Shown here: positions 51,448-60,531 of the stretch, in pieces
Layout: each line of letters starts with the position of its first letter
Position numbering within the stretch: the first letter of the stretch is position 1
From: Candidatus Velthaea versatilis
GTDB lineage: Bacteria > Vulcanimicrobiota > Vulcanimicrobiia > Vulcanimicrobiales > Vulcanimicrobiaceae
Length of the DNA: 64,000 nucleotides
Direction: 5' to 3'
NCBI GenBank assembly: GCA_003134035.1
Contig: PLAE01000162.1
Coordinates: 1 to 64,000 of the forward strand
The notes under the pieces: model-generated
What the model saw: the letters and a program-made list of their open reading frames with translations, nothing else
What the model was told of the DNA's origin: nothing
The model's database searches: none
Made by a program: the position numbers and the translations under genes

Positions 51448-52875
51448 TTGAATGACGTAGCTTCGTTCCTGTCCCACATAAGCGATGTTCCGACGATAAC
51501 GGATGCCGCAACCGTCCGCCGGCGTAGTCTCGATATGTCGACCTTCTTCAGCCCGACCATGCGCCGGGAAGCGGCCGAGAAGTTTGCCGAGCTCATCGTC
51601 AGGCCGCGCGACCGAGCCGACGTGATCGCCATCGCGCGCGCGGCGGCGATCGCGCGGATGCCGCTCATGATGCGCGGAGCGGGCACGTGCAACTTCGGCC
51701 AAGGCATCCCGCTGCGCGGCGGGGCCATCGTCGACATGACCGGACTCTCCGAAGTTCTCTGGGCGCGCAACGGTCACGTTCGCGCTCAGGCCGGTGCTCG
51801 GTTGATCGCCATTGACGAATTCACGCGGCCCAGCGGATGGGAGCTGCGCATCCATCCGTCGACGAAACGTGCCTCGACGATCGCCGGCTTCATCGCCGGC
51901 GGCCACGCCGGCATCGGGAGCGTCACGTACGGCATCCTGCGCGACCGCGGCAACATCGTTGCGATCGAGGCCATTTCCGTTGAGGAGGAACCGCGCAGCG
52001 TGGAACTGCGCGGCGACGACGTCAACTTAATGCATCACGCCTACGGAACCAACGGGATCATTACCGAAATCGAAATGCCGCTGGCGTTCGCTTGGCCCTG
52101 GATCGAAACCGTCGTGAATTTTCCCGACTTCATGGCCGGCGCGCGCTTTTCGTACGAGTTGGCGAGCAGCGACGGGATCATCAAGAAAGTCATCACGGTC
52201 GACGCTGCCCCGAATTGGGAATACATGGCGGCGATGCGGCCCTTCGGCCGCGCCGGCTGGACCATGGTGCGCAGCATGGTCGCCGAGCAATCGCTGGACG
52301 CATTTCGGTCAGTCGTCGCGGCGCACGGCGGCGAGACGACCGTCGAAGCCCCCGAAGGCGCGGGGCCGTACCGCGCACCCCTGTGGGAATTCGCCTGGGG
52401 ACACACGATGTTCCAGATCAGTAAGGAGCGTCCGGGCCTCATCGGTAACACCGGCTTGTATCTCGATCCGGATGTGCTCACGGCAGTCGAGCGAAGCTAT
52501 CGCCGCTTTGCAAGCTTGGGCGCGATGCATTTCGACCTCAAGCGCTACAACGGGCAAATCGGCTTCCAAGGCTCGCCGTTCTACGCCTTTACCAACGAAG
52601 CGCAGATGGCCGATGTCATTCGTGGGATGGCGGCGGACGGCGCGATGGTCGCCAACAACCACACGTTCATCGGCCGCAAAAACGGCGTGATCGCCGTGAA
52701 CGACGGCGAAGCGGAGTTCAAGGCCAAGATGGATCCCCACGGCCTGATGAATCCGGGCAAAGCCGCATCGGAAGCGCCCCCGCCGGAGGTCCATGGCAGC
52801 GCCGGAGCCGCCCTGCCGACAACGGGCTGGGCGTACGAATCGCGCGGCGCGTCCGCGGTCACGGTTCCCTCATGA
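51448..52875 (+). CDS. FAD-binding PCMH-type oxidoreductase
   Basis: 475 residues from TTG 51448, chosen for the GGGAG eight bases before and the family start. PCMH FAD domain: V-R-P-R-D-R-A-D-V-I-A-I-A-R-A-A, M-R-G-A-G-T-C-N-F-G-Q, S-T-I-A-G-F-I-A-G-G-H-A-G-I-G-S and Y-G-T-N-G-I-I-T-E-I-E. The end, M-D-P-H-G-L-M-N-P-G-K, is the typical FAD-oxidase C-terminal motif. It would oxidise a hydroxyl or amine compound such as a hydroxy acid, sugar or alkaloid. First gene of the five-gene operon; overlaps the next by 4 nt. Confidence 0.85.
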   Translation: MNDVASFLSHISDVPTITDAATVRRRSLDMSTFFSPTMRREAAEKFAELIVRPRDRADVIAIARAAAIARMPLMMRGAGTCNFGQGIPLRGGAIVDMTGLSEVLWARNGHVRAQAGARLIAIDEFTRPSGWELRIHPSTKRASTIAGFIAGGHAGIGSVTYGILRDRGNIVAIEAISVEEEPRSVELRGDDVNLMHHAYGTNGIITEIEMPLAFAWPWIETVVNFPDFMAGARFSYELASSDGIIKKVITVDAAPNWEYMAAMRPFGRAGWTMVRSMVAEQSLDAFRSVVAAHGGETTVEAPEGAGPYRAPLWEFAWGHTMFQISKERPGLIGNTGLYLDPDVLTAVERSYRRFASLGAMHFDLKRYNGQIGFQGSPFYAFTNEAQMADVIRGMAADGAMVANNHTFIGRKNGVIAVNDGEAEFKAKMDPHGLMNPGKAASEAPPPEVHGSAGAALPTTGWAYESRGASAVTVPS

Positions 52876-53876
52876 GGTTCACTCGCCGCCGCTGGCTGAG
52901 CGGACTCGCATCAAGCTCGCTGGCTGCGCCCTTCATCGTGCGCAACGCGGGCGCCACCGGTTTGACGAAGGTCGTGTATCAGACGGCGTGGGTACCCGAA
53001 CCCGACGAGGGCGGCCTGTATCAAGCGCTGACGGCGGGCATCTACACCTCGCACGGACTGGACGTCGAAGTCCGCGCCGGCGGACCGCAGCTCAACGCGG
53101 TCGAACAGTTTTTGGCCGGGAAGGCCGATTTCATCACCATCGACAGCTTCCGGGCAGCCGCGATGGCGGCACAGGGCTTGCCCGGCGTCGCGGTCGCCGC
53201 GTTCTATCAAAAACCGCCGCACGTGATTCTCTCGCACCCGCAGGCCGGAAACGACACGCTGGCGGACCTACGGGGTAAGCCGATCCTCATCTCCGATGGT
53301 GACCGCCAGTCGTTTTGGATGTGGCTCAAGGCAAAGTATGGCTACAGCGACGATCAAGCGCGGCCGTACACGTTCAACATGGCGCCGTTTCTGGTCGACA
53401 AAAACCTGAGCATGCAAGGCTTCATCACCAGCGAGCCCTACCTGGCGCACCAAGCCGGTGTCGATCCGGTCGTCCACGTTTTGGCGGATCACGGTTATCT
53501 TGCGTATTACGACATCATCCTGGCCGCACCGCGCATGATCGCCGAGCGCAAAGACGTCGTTGCGCGCTTCGTCGACGCGACCATTAAAGGCTGGCAGAGC
53601 TATCTCCACGGCGATCCCAAGCCCGCCAACGATGCAATCAAAACGGGGAATCCCGGCACGACCGATGACGCGATCGCGTATGCGCGCGGCGCGATGAAGC
53701 GGTATGGGCTCTTTGATTCGGACGACGTGAAACGCGGCGGCCTCGGCGCGATGAGCGATGCAAAGTGGAACGGCATCTACCGGTCGCTGGCCGCGGTCGG
53801 AGCGCTGCCGAAGGGCGTCGACATCCGCAAAGCCTATACGCTCGAGTTCGTCAACAAGCGCGTCGGCGCGGCGTAG
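52872..53876 (+). CDS. NMT1/THI5-type ABC transporter substrate-binding protein
   Basis: 334 residues. A twin-arginine-like signal (F-T-R-R-R-W-L-S-G-L) precedes a mature periplasmic protein: Y-Q-T-A-W-V-P-E-P-D-E-G-G-L-Y-Q-A, G-L-D-V-E-V-R-A-G-G-P, D-F-I-T-I-D-S-F-R-A and P-Y-L-A-H-Q-A-G-V-D-P. The NMT1 group brings in pyrimidines, riboflavin precursors, taurine, nitrate or aromatic acids. The ligand cannot be stated. ATGA overlap with the flavoenzyme. Confidence 0.9.
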   Translation: MRFTRRRWLSGLASSSLAAPFIVRNAGATGLTKVVYQTAWVPEPDEGGLYQALTAGIYTSHGLDVEVRAGGPQLNAVEQFLAGKADFITIDSFRAAAMAAQGLPGVAVAAFYQKPPHVILSHPQAGNDTLADLRGKPILISDGDRQSFWMWLKAKYGYSDDQARPYTFNMAPFLVDKNLSMQGFITSEPYLAHQAGVDPVVHVLADHGYLAYYDIILAAPRMIAERKDVVARFVDATIKGWQSYLHGDPKPANDAIKTGNPGTTDDAIAYARGAMKRYGLFDSDDVKRGGLGAMSDAKWNGIYRSLAAVGALPKGVDIRKAYTLEFVNKRVGAA

Positions 53877-53880
53877 TCGC

Positions 53881-54681
53881 GTGCTGCTCGAACGCAACGA
53901 TTCGCCCCCATCGGGAGCACTGCTGAGGCTGCGCGGCGTCACCAAACGGTACACGAGCGGAACCGTTGCGCTGCGCGACGTGGACCTCGTGATCGGACGG
54001 CACCAGTTCGTCTCGCTGCTCGGCTCGTCGGGCTGCGGAAAGAGCACGTTGCTCAAGCTCATCTCCGGCTTGGGTCAACCGTCCGCGGGCACACTGGATT
54101 GGCCGGCGGCTCCGGGCGGCGCACGCCGGCCGGAACTGTCGTTCGTCTTTCAGGAACCGACGCTCTTACCGTGGGCTACGGCGCTGCGCAACGTCGCGCT
54201 GCCGCTGCGCCTAGCGGGGTTGGACAGGGGAGAGATCGAGGAGCGGGCGCGGCGGGCGTTGGGAACCGTGGGTCTGGCCGGGTTCGAGCGCGCCTATCCG
54301 CGCGAGTTGTCCGGCGGGATGAAAATGCGCGTTTCGATCGCGCGCGCGCTCGTCACCCGCCCGTCGATTTTGCTGATGGACGAACCGTTTGCCGCGCTCG
54401 ACGAGATCGCGCGGACACGGCTCAACGACGATCTGCTCGCGCTGTGGCAGGAGCAGCGGTTCACCATCGTGTTCGTGACCCACTCGGTGTTCGAGAGCGT
54501 CTACCTCGCGCAGCGGATCGTCGTGCTGGCAGCCCGTCCAGGCCGCGTCGCCGCCGACCTCGACGTCGATGAGGCCTATCCGCGCTCGCCCGCTTATCGC
54601 ACGTCGGCAATCTATGCCAAGCACTGCGAGCGCGTTTCGGCGGCGCTCGAGTCGACCATGACGGCGGAGTCCGCGCGATGA
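53881..54681 (+). CDS. ABC transporter ATP-binding protein (NitT/TauT/NMT1 family)
   Basis: 266 residues from GTG 53881, 4 nt after the previous stop. Walker A G-S-S-G-C-G-K-S-T (48-56), Q-loop F-Q-E-P-T-L-L-P-W, ABC signature L-S-G-G-M-K-M-R-V, Walker B I-L-L-M-D-E-P-F-A-A-L-D-E and switch His (T-H-S). It powers import with the binding protein upstream and permease downstream. Confidence 0.95.
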   Translation: MLLERNDSPPSGALLRLRGVTKRYTSGTVALRDVDLVIGRHQFVSLLGSSGCGKSTLLKLISGLGQPSAGTLDWPAAPGGARRPELSFVFQEPTLLPWATALRNVALPLRLAGLDRGEIEERARRALGTVGLAGFERAYPRELSGGMKMRVSIARALVTRPSILLMDEPFAALDEIARTRLNDDLLALWQEQRFTIVFVTHSVFESVYLAQRIVVLAARPGRVAADLDVDEAYPRSPAYRTSAIYAKHCERVSAALESTMTAESAR

Positions 54682-55496
54682 TCCGCGCCAAATCTCCGCC
54701 GGGTTCGCGGCTGCCGGAGAACGTAGCCGCCGTCGCCGCGCCGGCTAGTCTTGGCATCGCGCTGCTCGTGTTCTGGGAGATCGTCGTGCGGGTGCGCGGA
54801 ATCCCGCCCTACGTTTTGCCGCCGCCGTCGCTGATCGGCGCGGCGCTCGTGCGTGACTGGAGCCTGCTTTCCGGATCGCTCTGGACGACGCTTTCGATCA
54901 CGCTCGAGGCACTGGGCTTGGCCGTGGTGTTCGGGCTGGCGTTTTCCGTCCTCTTCGCTCAGTCGCGCTGGATGGAGCGCGCGTTCTTCCCGTACGCGGT
55001 GATCTTGCAAGTCACGCCGATCGTCGCCATCGCTCCGCTCATCATCATTTGGGCCAACAACACGCTGATCGCGTTGCTGTTCTGCGCCTGGCTGGTCGCA
55101 TTTTTTCCGATTCTCTCCAATACGACGGTCGGATTGAATTCGGCTGACCACAATCTGCTCGACTTGTTCGCGCTCTACGGTGCGAACCGCTGGCAAACGC
55201 TGCGCTATCTGCGGCTTCCCGCAGCGCTGCCCTATTTTCTCTCCGGCCTGCGAATCTCGGGCGGACTGGCGCTCATCGGCGCGGTCGTCGCGGAATTCGT
55301 GGCGGGAACCGGCGGAACGAAGTCCGGGCTCGCTTTCCGCATTCTTGAAGCCGGTAATCAGCTCAATATCCCGCGCATGTTTGCCGCGCTGACCCTCATC
55401 TCGCTGTGTGGGGTGGCAATGTTCTTGTGCCTCACGATCGTCTCGCACCTCGCCTTGCGGCATTGGCACGAGAGCGCCGTCCAAAGAGAAAGCTGA
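54678..55496 (+). CDS. ABC transporter permease (BPD type)
   Basis: 272 residues with about six membrane helices (A-S-L-G-I-A-L-L-V-F-W-E-I-V-V at the start, W-L-V-A-F-F-P-I-L-S-N in the middle). The EAA-like loop reads A-N-R-W-Q-T-L-R-Y-L-R-L-P-A-A-L-P-Y-F. The gene overlaps the ATPase by 4 nt. A single permease gene implies a homodimer. Confidence 0.95.
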   Translation: MIRAKSPPGSRLPENVAAVAAPASLGIALLVFWEIVVRVRGIPPYVLPPPSLIGAALVRDWSLLSGSLWTTLSITLEALGLAVVFGLAFSVLFAQSRWMERAFFPYAVILQVTPIVAIAPLIIIWANNTLIALLFCAWLVAFFPILSNTTVGLNSADHNLLDLFALYGANRWQTLRYLRLPAALPYFLSGLRISGGLALIGAVVAEFVAGTGGTKSGLAFRILEAGNQLNIPRMFAALTLISLCGVAMFLCLTIVSHLALRHWHESAVQRES

Positions 55497-55497
55497 T

Positions 55498-56844
55498 ATG
55501 CACGCCGGGTTTTTTCCGCTGCCGGACCGGCCGCGGTTCGCACTGCGCAACCTCACGGCGCCCGGATCGCTCCTGCCCAAGCACGCGGTCACGGGCGACC
55601 TGTGCCGGATCGATCTGCTCGTAGAGAACGGGCGGATCGCGGCGCTCGAGCCGAGCGGTACGCTGCCCGACGCGCTCGGTCCGGATCTCAACGGCTCGAT
55701 GGTGCTGCCGGGTCTGATCGACGTTCACACCCACCTCGACAAAGGCCACATTTGGCCGCGCCGGCCCAATCCCAGCGGCGACAAGACGGGCGCCGCCCGC
55801 GCGACGGCCGACGACCGCGCAGCGCGCTGGACGCCCGAAGACGTTCGGCGGCGCATGGATTTCGGGCTCGCCAGCGCCTACGCCCACGGCGTGGTCGCAA
55901 TCCGCACGCACCTCGATTCGCTCGCGCCGCAAGCGGCGATCTCGTTTCCGGTGTTTCGCGAGGCTCGCGACCGTTGGGCCGGCCGAATCGATCTCCAGGC
56001 GTCGTCGATCGCGACGCTCGACCTGTTTTTGCGTGACGAGGGCCGGGAGCTAGCGGACATCGTCGCGGAATCAGGCGGACAGCTGGGATGCGTGACGGCG
56101 TTTGCCGATATCGCCAACGTGCCGCTGCCGCCCGAATTCGATCGAGCGCTCACTACGCTCTTCGCACTCGCGCGCGAACGCGACCTCGATGTCGATCTGC
56201 ACGTCGATGAGACGGGCGACAAAGAGGTGCTGACGCTCATCGCGATTGCCCAGATCGCATTGCGCGTGAAGTTTCGCGGGAAGATCCTGTGCGGCCACTG
56301 TTGTTCGCTGGCGCTCCAGACCGACGAACGGATCGCGCGGACGCTTGACGCCTGTTTCGAGGCCGGGATCTCGATTGTCAGCCTGCCGACGGTCAACATG
56401 TTTCTGCAAAGCCGGCAGCCCGGCATCACCCCGCGTTGGCGCGGCGTACCGCCGGTCCAGGAAATGAAGGCCCGCGGTCTGCGCGTCGCCATCGCCGGCG
56501 ACAACGCGCGCGACCCGTTTTACGCCTACGGGGACCACGATATGCTCGACACGTTCACACAGGCGGTGAAGATTCTCCAGCTCGACTATCCTGTGGGCGA
56601 TTGGATCGACGCCGTCACCGCCAATCCGGCCGCGATCATGGGCTTGACCGATCGTGGAACGCTCCGGGCCGGCGGGCCGGCTGATCTCATTGTGCTGCGC
56701 GCGCGAAACTATTCCGAGCTGTTGGCCCGCCACCAGGAGGATCGCGTCGTGTTGCGCGCCGGGCGCGCCATCGACACCACCTTGCCCGATTATCGGGAGC
56801 TCGACGACTTGATGGCCGAACTCCCGGCCGCGGCGCGGCACTGA
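55498..56844 (+). CDS. Cytosine-deaminase-like amidohydrolase
   Basis: 448 residues from ATG 55498, one base after the permease stop. Metal site: D-V-H-T-H-L-D-K-G-H (H77, H79), a middle H-V-D-E-T, G-H-C-C-S-L, and A-G-D-N-A-R-D-P-F-Y-A-Y-G-D-H-D-M with the catalytic Asp, as in CodA-type cytosine/isoguanine deaminases. The enzyme removes amino groups from ring amidines or opens cyclic amides. As part of the import operon it likely acts on the imported compound or a product of it. The substrate may differ from cytosine. Confidence 0.88.
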   Translation: MHAGFFPLPDRPRFALRNLTAPGSLLPKHAVTGDLCRIDLLVENGRIAALEPSGTLPDALGPDLNGSMVLPGLIDVHTHLDKGHIWPRRPNPSGDKTGAARATADDRAARWTPEDVRRRMDFGLASAYAHGVVAIRTHLDSLAPQAAISFPVFREARDRWAGRIDLQASSIATLDLFLRDEGRELADIVAESGGQLGCVTAFADIANVPLPPEFDRALTTLFALARERDLDVDLHVDETGDKEVLTLIAIAQIALRVKFRGKILCGHCCSLALQTDERIARTLDACFEAGISIVSLPTVNMFLQSRQPGITPRWRGVPPVQEMKARGLRVAIAGDNARDPFYAYGDHDMLDTFTQAVKILQLDYPVGDWIDAVTANPAAIMGLTDRGTLRAGGPADLIVLRARNYSELLARHQEDRVVLRAGRAIDTTLPDYRELDDLMAELPAAARH

Positions 56845-56956
56845 TCCAGCCTCGGTCGCCGATTCAAAACCGGTCACCGATGCTTAACGTGCGGCCGCAC
56901 ATGGTCTTCGTCGACGACTCTGCTGAGGATGAGCCCGGGAACTGGCCTCCGCGTAG

Positions 56957-57167
56957 TTCACGCTCATCATCGGGACGCCGCAGGAAGTCGCGGGCGAGAT
57001 CACCGATGTGATCGCGCAAAACCGAAGGGCACCGGTTCTTGGTCGGACCGGGCTGCACGGTTCCCGTCGTCGTGCCGGCGGCGAACTTCGAGGCGATTCG
57101 CGACAGGGTTGCGCGGCACACGCTACGACGAAAGCGCCGGGCGCTGCCGGCAGAACTCGCGGCATGA
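56957..57167 (+). pseudogene. Relic of a uroporphyrinogen-decarboxylase-like gene (C-terminal end)
   Basis: After an in-frame TAG at 56954, the frame reads F-T-L-I-I-G-T-P-Q-E-V-A-G-E-I-T-D-V-I; after a shift near 57005-57025 it reads H-R-F-L-V-G-P-G-C-T-V-P-V-V-V-P-A-A-N-F-E-A-I-R-D-R-V and ends at TGA 57165. This matches the UROD C-terminal G-T-P-E-E-V ... L-x-P-G-C-x-I-P-x-x-T-P-x-x-N pattern. Nothing of the N-terminal three quarters is present. Homologues act in porphyrin synthesis or, in catabolic clusters, as methyltransferase-like enzymes. Not functional. Confidence 0.6.
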
Positions 57168-57170
57168 CCG

Positions 57171-58841
57171 TCAACGTGGAGGCAACGCGCGCACCGAGAC
57201 GACGAGCGCCGAACCCGCCGGCCCGCCGCACACGACCCCGAGCGTGATGATGCGCGCATCGGCGCGCCGCGCCGAGGTTGGATCGCCGCCGGTACCCGGA
57301 TTGACCGGATAGCCTGGGAACGAGGCTCCCGCGACCGACAGCCGCAAGGCCTCGCCGGGCGCGAGCGTCACGCATGTCGCGCGCATCGGTACGTCGATCG
57401 GCCCGGCCGCTGGCGCGGGGACGCGCCGGTATCCCGACGCGATCTCGAACGAACGGCCATCGGCGAAGACACGCGAGAGGACGCACGCCAGATCCACGTC
57501 CGGCGCATCCGCCGTGATGTGCAGGGCGGCGACCACATCGCCCGCAAGCGCGAGCGGCTCGTCGAACGGCGCCGAGGTGAACGTCAGGACGTCGGGACGC
57601 ATCTCGACCGCGGCGCGATCGACCGGCCCCGCCGGCGACCCGTGCGGCCCGCCCAGCGTCGGCGCCGGTCGCCACGGATCATGCACCCAATACTCAATCG
57701 AGCACGACGCCGGCGGATCGCGTGCGAGGACGCCGTCGCGTTCATCGAGTGCCGCACGTCCCGCACCGCCGAGCGAGAAGCGCATCGTCTCGCCGGGCCA
57801 GGAGTCGAAATCGACCCAGTCGCGTGCGCCCATATCGAACAACCGGACCGGCGGCTCACGCTCGACGTCGTTGGCGACGCCCTTGAGCCAGCGGTCGAAC
57901 CAGCGAATCTGCAGCTGATCGATCTGGCCGATCGCGGCCGGGCCAAAATCGAGCGAACCCGCGCGGCGCGACCACGGCGCATGCACCCAAGGGCCGACGA
58001 CCAGCCGCGTGGTGAGCGCTCCCGCGGCGGCCAGCGCGCGATACGCAGCGAGGGTTCCGGGCAAATGCGTGTCGTACCAGCCGCCGACGAAGAGCATCGG
58101 CGGACCGTGCGCGGCGAGCTCGCGGACCGTGGCGGCAGGCGATATCGTTCGCCAATACGGCGCATCCCGCGGCGCGTCGAGCCAATCGAAATAGTGCGTG
58201 TAGCGGCGATAGCGCTCCATCACGTCCGGGCGCGCCGCAAACAGATCGCTCAGCGGGAGATTCCCCGCCGCCGCGCACAGCTCGGCGAACGCGGCAGCGT
58301 CACCGCCGAGCCGAGCGCTTTCCGCCGCCATTTGAATTGCCCAACCCAAGCCGGCGCGCAAACAGAACGCGTCGTTTTCATACGCCCAGTCCGTGCGCAG
58401 ATCCCAACCGATCATCGCCGGTGCGAGTGCTTTGAGTGCCGGCGGCCCAAGTGCGGCCGCCAGTAACTGATCCGTCCCTTGATACGAAAATCCGTACATG
58501 CCGACCGCGCCGCTCGATTGGGGCAGCTGAGCGGCCCACGCAACGGCATCATAGCCATCCTCGGCTTCGCGTTCGAACAGCCGGAAGACGCCCTCGGAGG
58601 TGCCGCGCCCGCGCACGTCCTGAATCGCGACGATATAACCGCGCGCGGCATACCACGTCGGGTGAGCGTAGACGATCGTCGAGGCGATCTTCCGGCCGTA
58701 CGGCTGGCGCATCAAGAGCACCGGATACGTGCCGGGATCCGCCGGGTGATACACATCGGCGTCGAGTCGCACGCCGTCGCGCGTGCGCATCGACGCGCTC
58801 GTCCATACGACATCCGGCTGCGCGGCATCGTTTCTCTTCAT
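57171..58841 (-). CDS. CocE/NonD family hydrolase (X-Pro dipeptidyl-peptidase S15-like)
   Basis: 556 residues from ATG 58841; the open frame to 59090 has no family similarity. Alpha/beta-hydrolase core: D-V-R-G-R-G-T-S-E-G, nucleophile S119 in G-F-S-Y-Q-G, F-V-G-G-W-Y-D-T and G-P-W-V-H for the His. C-terminal jelly-roll domain with typical W-V-H-D-P-W-R-P and G-x-L-A-x-x-A-x-A-x-L-H-I. It hydrolyses esters or amides, for example cocaine-like esters or glutaryl-type amides. Convergent with the catabolic operon and possibly part of the same pathway. Confidence 0.9.
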   Translation of the reverse strand: MKRNDAAQPDVVWTSASMRTRDGVRLDADVYHPADPGTYPVLLMRQPYGRKIASTIVYAHPTWYAARGYIVAIQDVRGRGTSEGVFRLFEREAEDGYDAVAWAAQLPQSSGAVGMYGFSYQGTDQLLAAALGPPALKALAPAMIGWDLRTDWAYENDAFCLRAGLGWAIQMAAESARLGGDAAAFAELCAAAGNLPLSDLFAARPDVMERYRRYTHYFDWLDAPRDAPYWRTISPAATVRELAAHGPPMLFVGGWYDTHLPGTLAAYRALAAAGALTTRLVVGPWVHAPWSRRAGSLDFGPAAIGQIDQLQIRWFDRWLKGVANDVEREPPVRLFDMGARDWVDFDSWPGETMRFSLGGAGRAALDERDGVLARDPPASCSIEYWVHDPWRPAPTLGGPHGSPAGPVDRAAVEMRPDVLTFTSAPFDEPLALAGDVVAALHITADAPDVDLACVLSRVFADGRSFEIASGYRRVPAPAAGPIDVPMRATCVTLAPGEALRLSVAGASFPGYPVNPGTGGDPTSARRADARIITLGVVCGGPAGSALVVSVRALPPR

Positions 58842-59212
58842 GCCGCCGTCGTCCAAGAGAGCATCGGGCGATACCAGAAAAACTGGCGCGATTTTGCCAC
58901 CAGCGTGTCTACCGCGGTCGTCTGAGGTCTGTCGCGCAAGCCGGCCGGCAGCGCGGCCTGCGCGAACCCGCGCAGCGGGTCGGTAAGCGTGTGCACAGGC
59001 GATCGTTTCTCGGCCGAACTCGGTCTTTTTTCCGCCATTGGCCAGCAGAGCGTCGGGGCGGCTGTGCGAATGGAACGCTGTCCGCACCACCGATCGGCGA
59101 CGGATCGCTGCAGTTCTCGCGAGCCGAATCGGCGCCGTGGACCCCTGACACGGCGCCCATCCGGTATTTATGTCGTCGAATAAGCGACGTTCACGCTCAA
59201 GCCGCTAATCTG
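58842..59212. other. Intergenic stretch between the hydrolase and a small gene
   Basis: About 370 bp. The open frames on both strands are Arg-rich and unlikely. The promoter of the hydrolase should be near 58850-58950; none is clear. Confidence 0.3.
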
Positions 59213-59524
59213 ATGAGTAAGTGTGAACGTGCAGTCCAGGACGGACCGGTTCGGCGTGAGCTATTGCGACACGGCTCGAACGCTCGTGGCGAGAAAAACG
59301 ATCTGATGGAGCGGGTAGGTACCGACGAGCGGTGCGCCGCTATTTTTCTTTGCAAGGAAGACATGCGGCGGGAGATCGAACGGACCGCCCCCAGGCTGCT
59401 GACCCGGAATGACCTGACATACCCCGAGGAGCGGTCACGCCTCACGCGGGTCTTGACGGCTATCGTGCCGAGTTTGCGTTCTTCCGTGCCCGATCCGATT
59501 CGGACGCCGGCGAGTTTTCTGTAA
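59213..59524 (+). CDS. Hypothetical small charged protein
   Basis: 103 residues from ATG 59213, rich in Arg, Glu and Leu with two Cys. It has a helical look (R-R-E-L-L-R-H-G-S, K-E-D-M-R-R-E-I-E-R-T). The G+C is lower than in the neighbours. No ribosome site and no family; it may be a chance frame. Confidence 0.3.
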   Translation: MSKCERAVQDGPVRRELLRHGSNARGEKNDLMERVGTDERCAAIFLCKEDMRREIERTAPRLLTRNDLTYPEERSRLTRVLTAIVPSLRSSVPDPIRTPASFL

Positions 59525-59529
59525 CGATC

Positions 59530-60531
59530 TTAGCTGTGAGCGGATAGCGCTTTGAGTGCCTCCCGGACTGCTTCGTCCTTGGACCAGCAAGCTCCGATAG
59601 CAGGGACGACTTGTTCGGCGCGCATCGAGTCATCACTGCATACGGCCTCAGCGGCGTCGAGCGTCCAGCCGTCGACGAAGATGGCGACCCGGTGCAATAA
59701 CCTCCGCTCCTCGCTACTCAAAAGACCATAGCTCCAATCGATCAACGCGCGCATCGTCCTATGGTGCGCCGATCCGGTTCTGCTCCCACGCGTCAATATT
59801 GGTAGCGTCATATCCAGGCGCTGCGCGAGGTTCGCAACGCTGAATGTACGAACGCATGCTGCCGCAAGCTCAACCCCCAATGCAATTCCCTCGACACGGC
59901 GGCAAATCTCAGCTACGAATGGCACATCATCTTGACTTAATGTGAAAATCTGGTCTACTGCTTGTGCACGCTCAGCAAATAGGGTCATCGCGCTAAACTG
60001 CGAAACATTTGTCAAGGGCACGTCTTGCTGCTTATGCTTTGGGTAGGTTAGGGACGGAACGTGGAAAATGGTTTCGCAGGCAATTCGCAGCGGCTCACGG
60101 CTAGTAGTAACGATGTATACGTCAGGCGCAGCCAGCAGTATCGCTTCGACAAGTTGCGCTGCGGCATCAATAACGTGTTCACATGTGTCCAGGAGAAGAA
60201 GCATGCGCCGCCGCTTCAGCGATTCAGTAACGGCGAGTCGTATGGGCCGCTCGCCGCTATCCGCGATGCCCATCTCCGCGGCGAGCTTGCCGTCGATAAG
60301 AGCGCCGTCGGTGAGCGGCGCAAAGTCGATGAACCACACGCCATCCGCGAAACCCCGATGCAGGACGCGGCCGACCTCCAAACTTACGCGCGTCTTGCCG
60401 ATGCCTCCCGTCCCAACGAGCGTCACAAGGCGCCTAGTCTTGAGGAGATCGCATACTTCGGCAACCGTTCCAACGCGACCGATCAACTCCCCGGTTGGCG
60501 CTGGGAGAATGCTTTGGGATCGAGCTGCCAT
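59530..60531 (-). CDS. Truncated STAND (NB-ARC-like) ATPase
   Basis: 333 residues. It starts directly at the ATPase (L-I-G-R, Walker A G-T-G-G-I-G-K-T, Walker B L-L-L-L-D-T-C-E-H, T-T-S-R-E-P-L, G-I-A-L-G-V-E-L-A-A, D-W-S-Y-G-L-L) and stops soon after the winged helix (A-E-A-V-C-S-D-D). Both a DNA-binding N-terminal domain and the TPR tail found in the 17-32 kb copies are missing. In relatives an OmpR- or SARP-type domain usually comes first. It is probably a decayed gene, though the ATPase core looks intact. Confidence 0.68.
   Translation of the reverse strand: MAARSQSILPAPTGELIGRVGTVAEVCDLLKTRRLVTLVGTGGIGKTRVSLEVGRVLHRGFADGVWFIDFAPLTDGALIDGKLAAEMGIADSGERPIRLAVTESLKRRRMLLLLDTCEHVIDAAAQLVEAILLAAPDVYIVTTSREPLRIACETIFHVPSLTYPKHKQQDVPLTNVSQFSAMTLFAERAQAVDQIFTLSQDDVPFVAEICRRVEGIALGVELAAACVRTFSVANLAQRLDMTLPILTRGSRTGSAHHRTMRALIDWSYGLLSSEERRLLHRVAIFVDGWTLDAAEAVCSDDSMRAEQVVPAIGACWSKDEAVREALKALSAHS

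Noticed and set aside
57519-58466. Long plus-strand frame inside the CocE-like hydrolase
   Set aside because: Shadow frame in high-GC DNA; the minus strand carries all hydrolase motifs.
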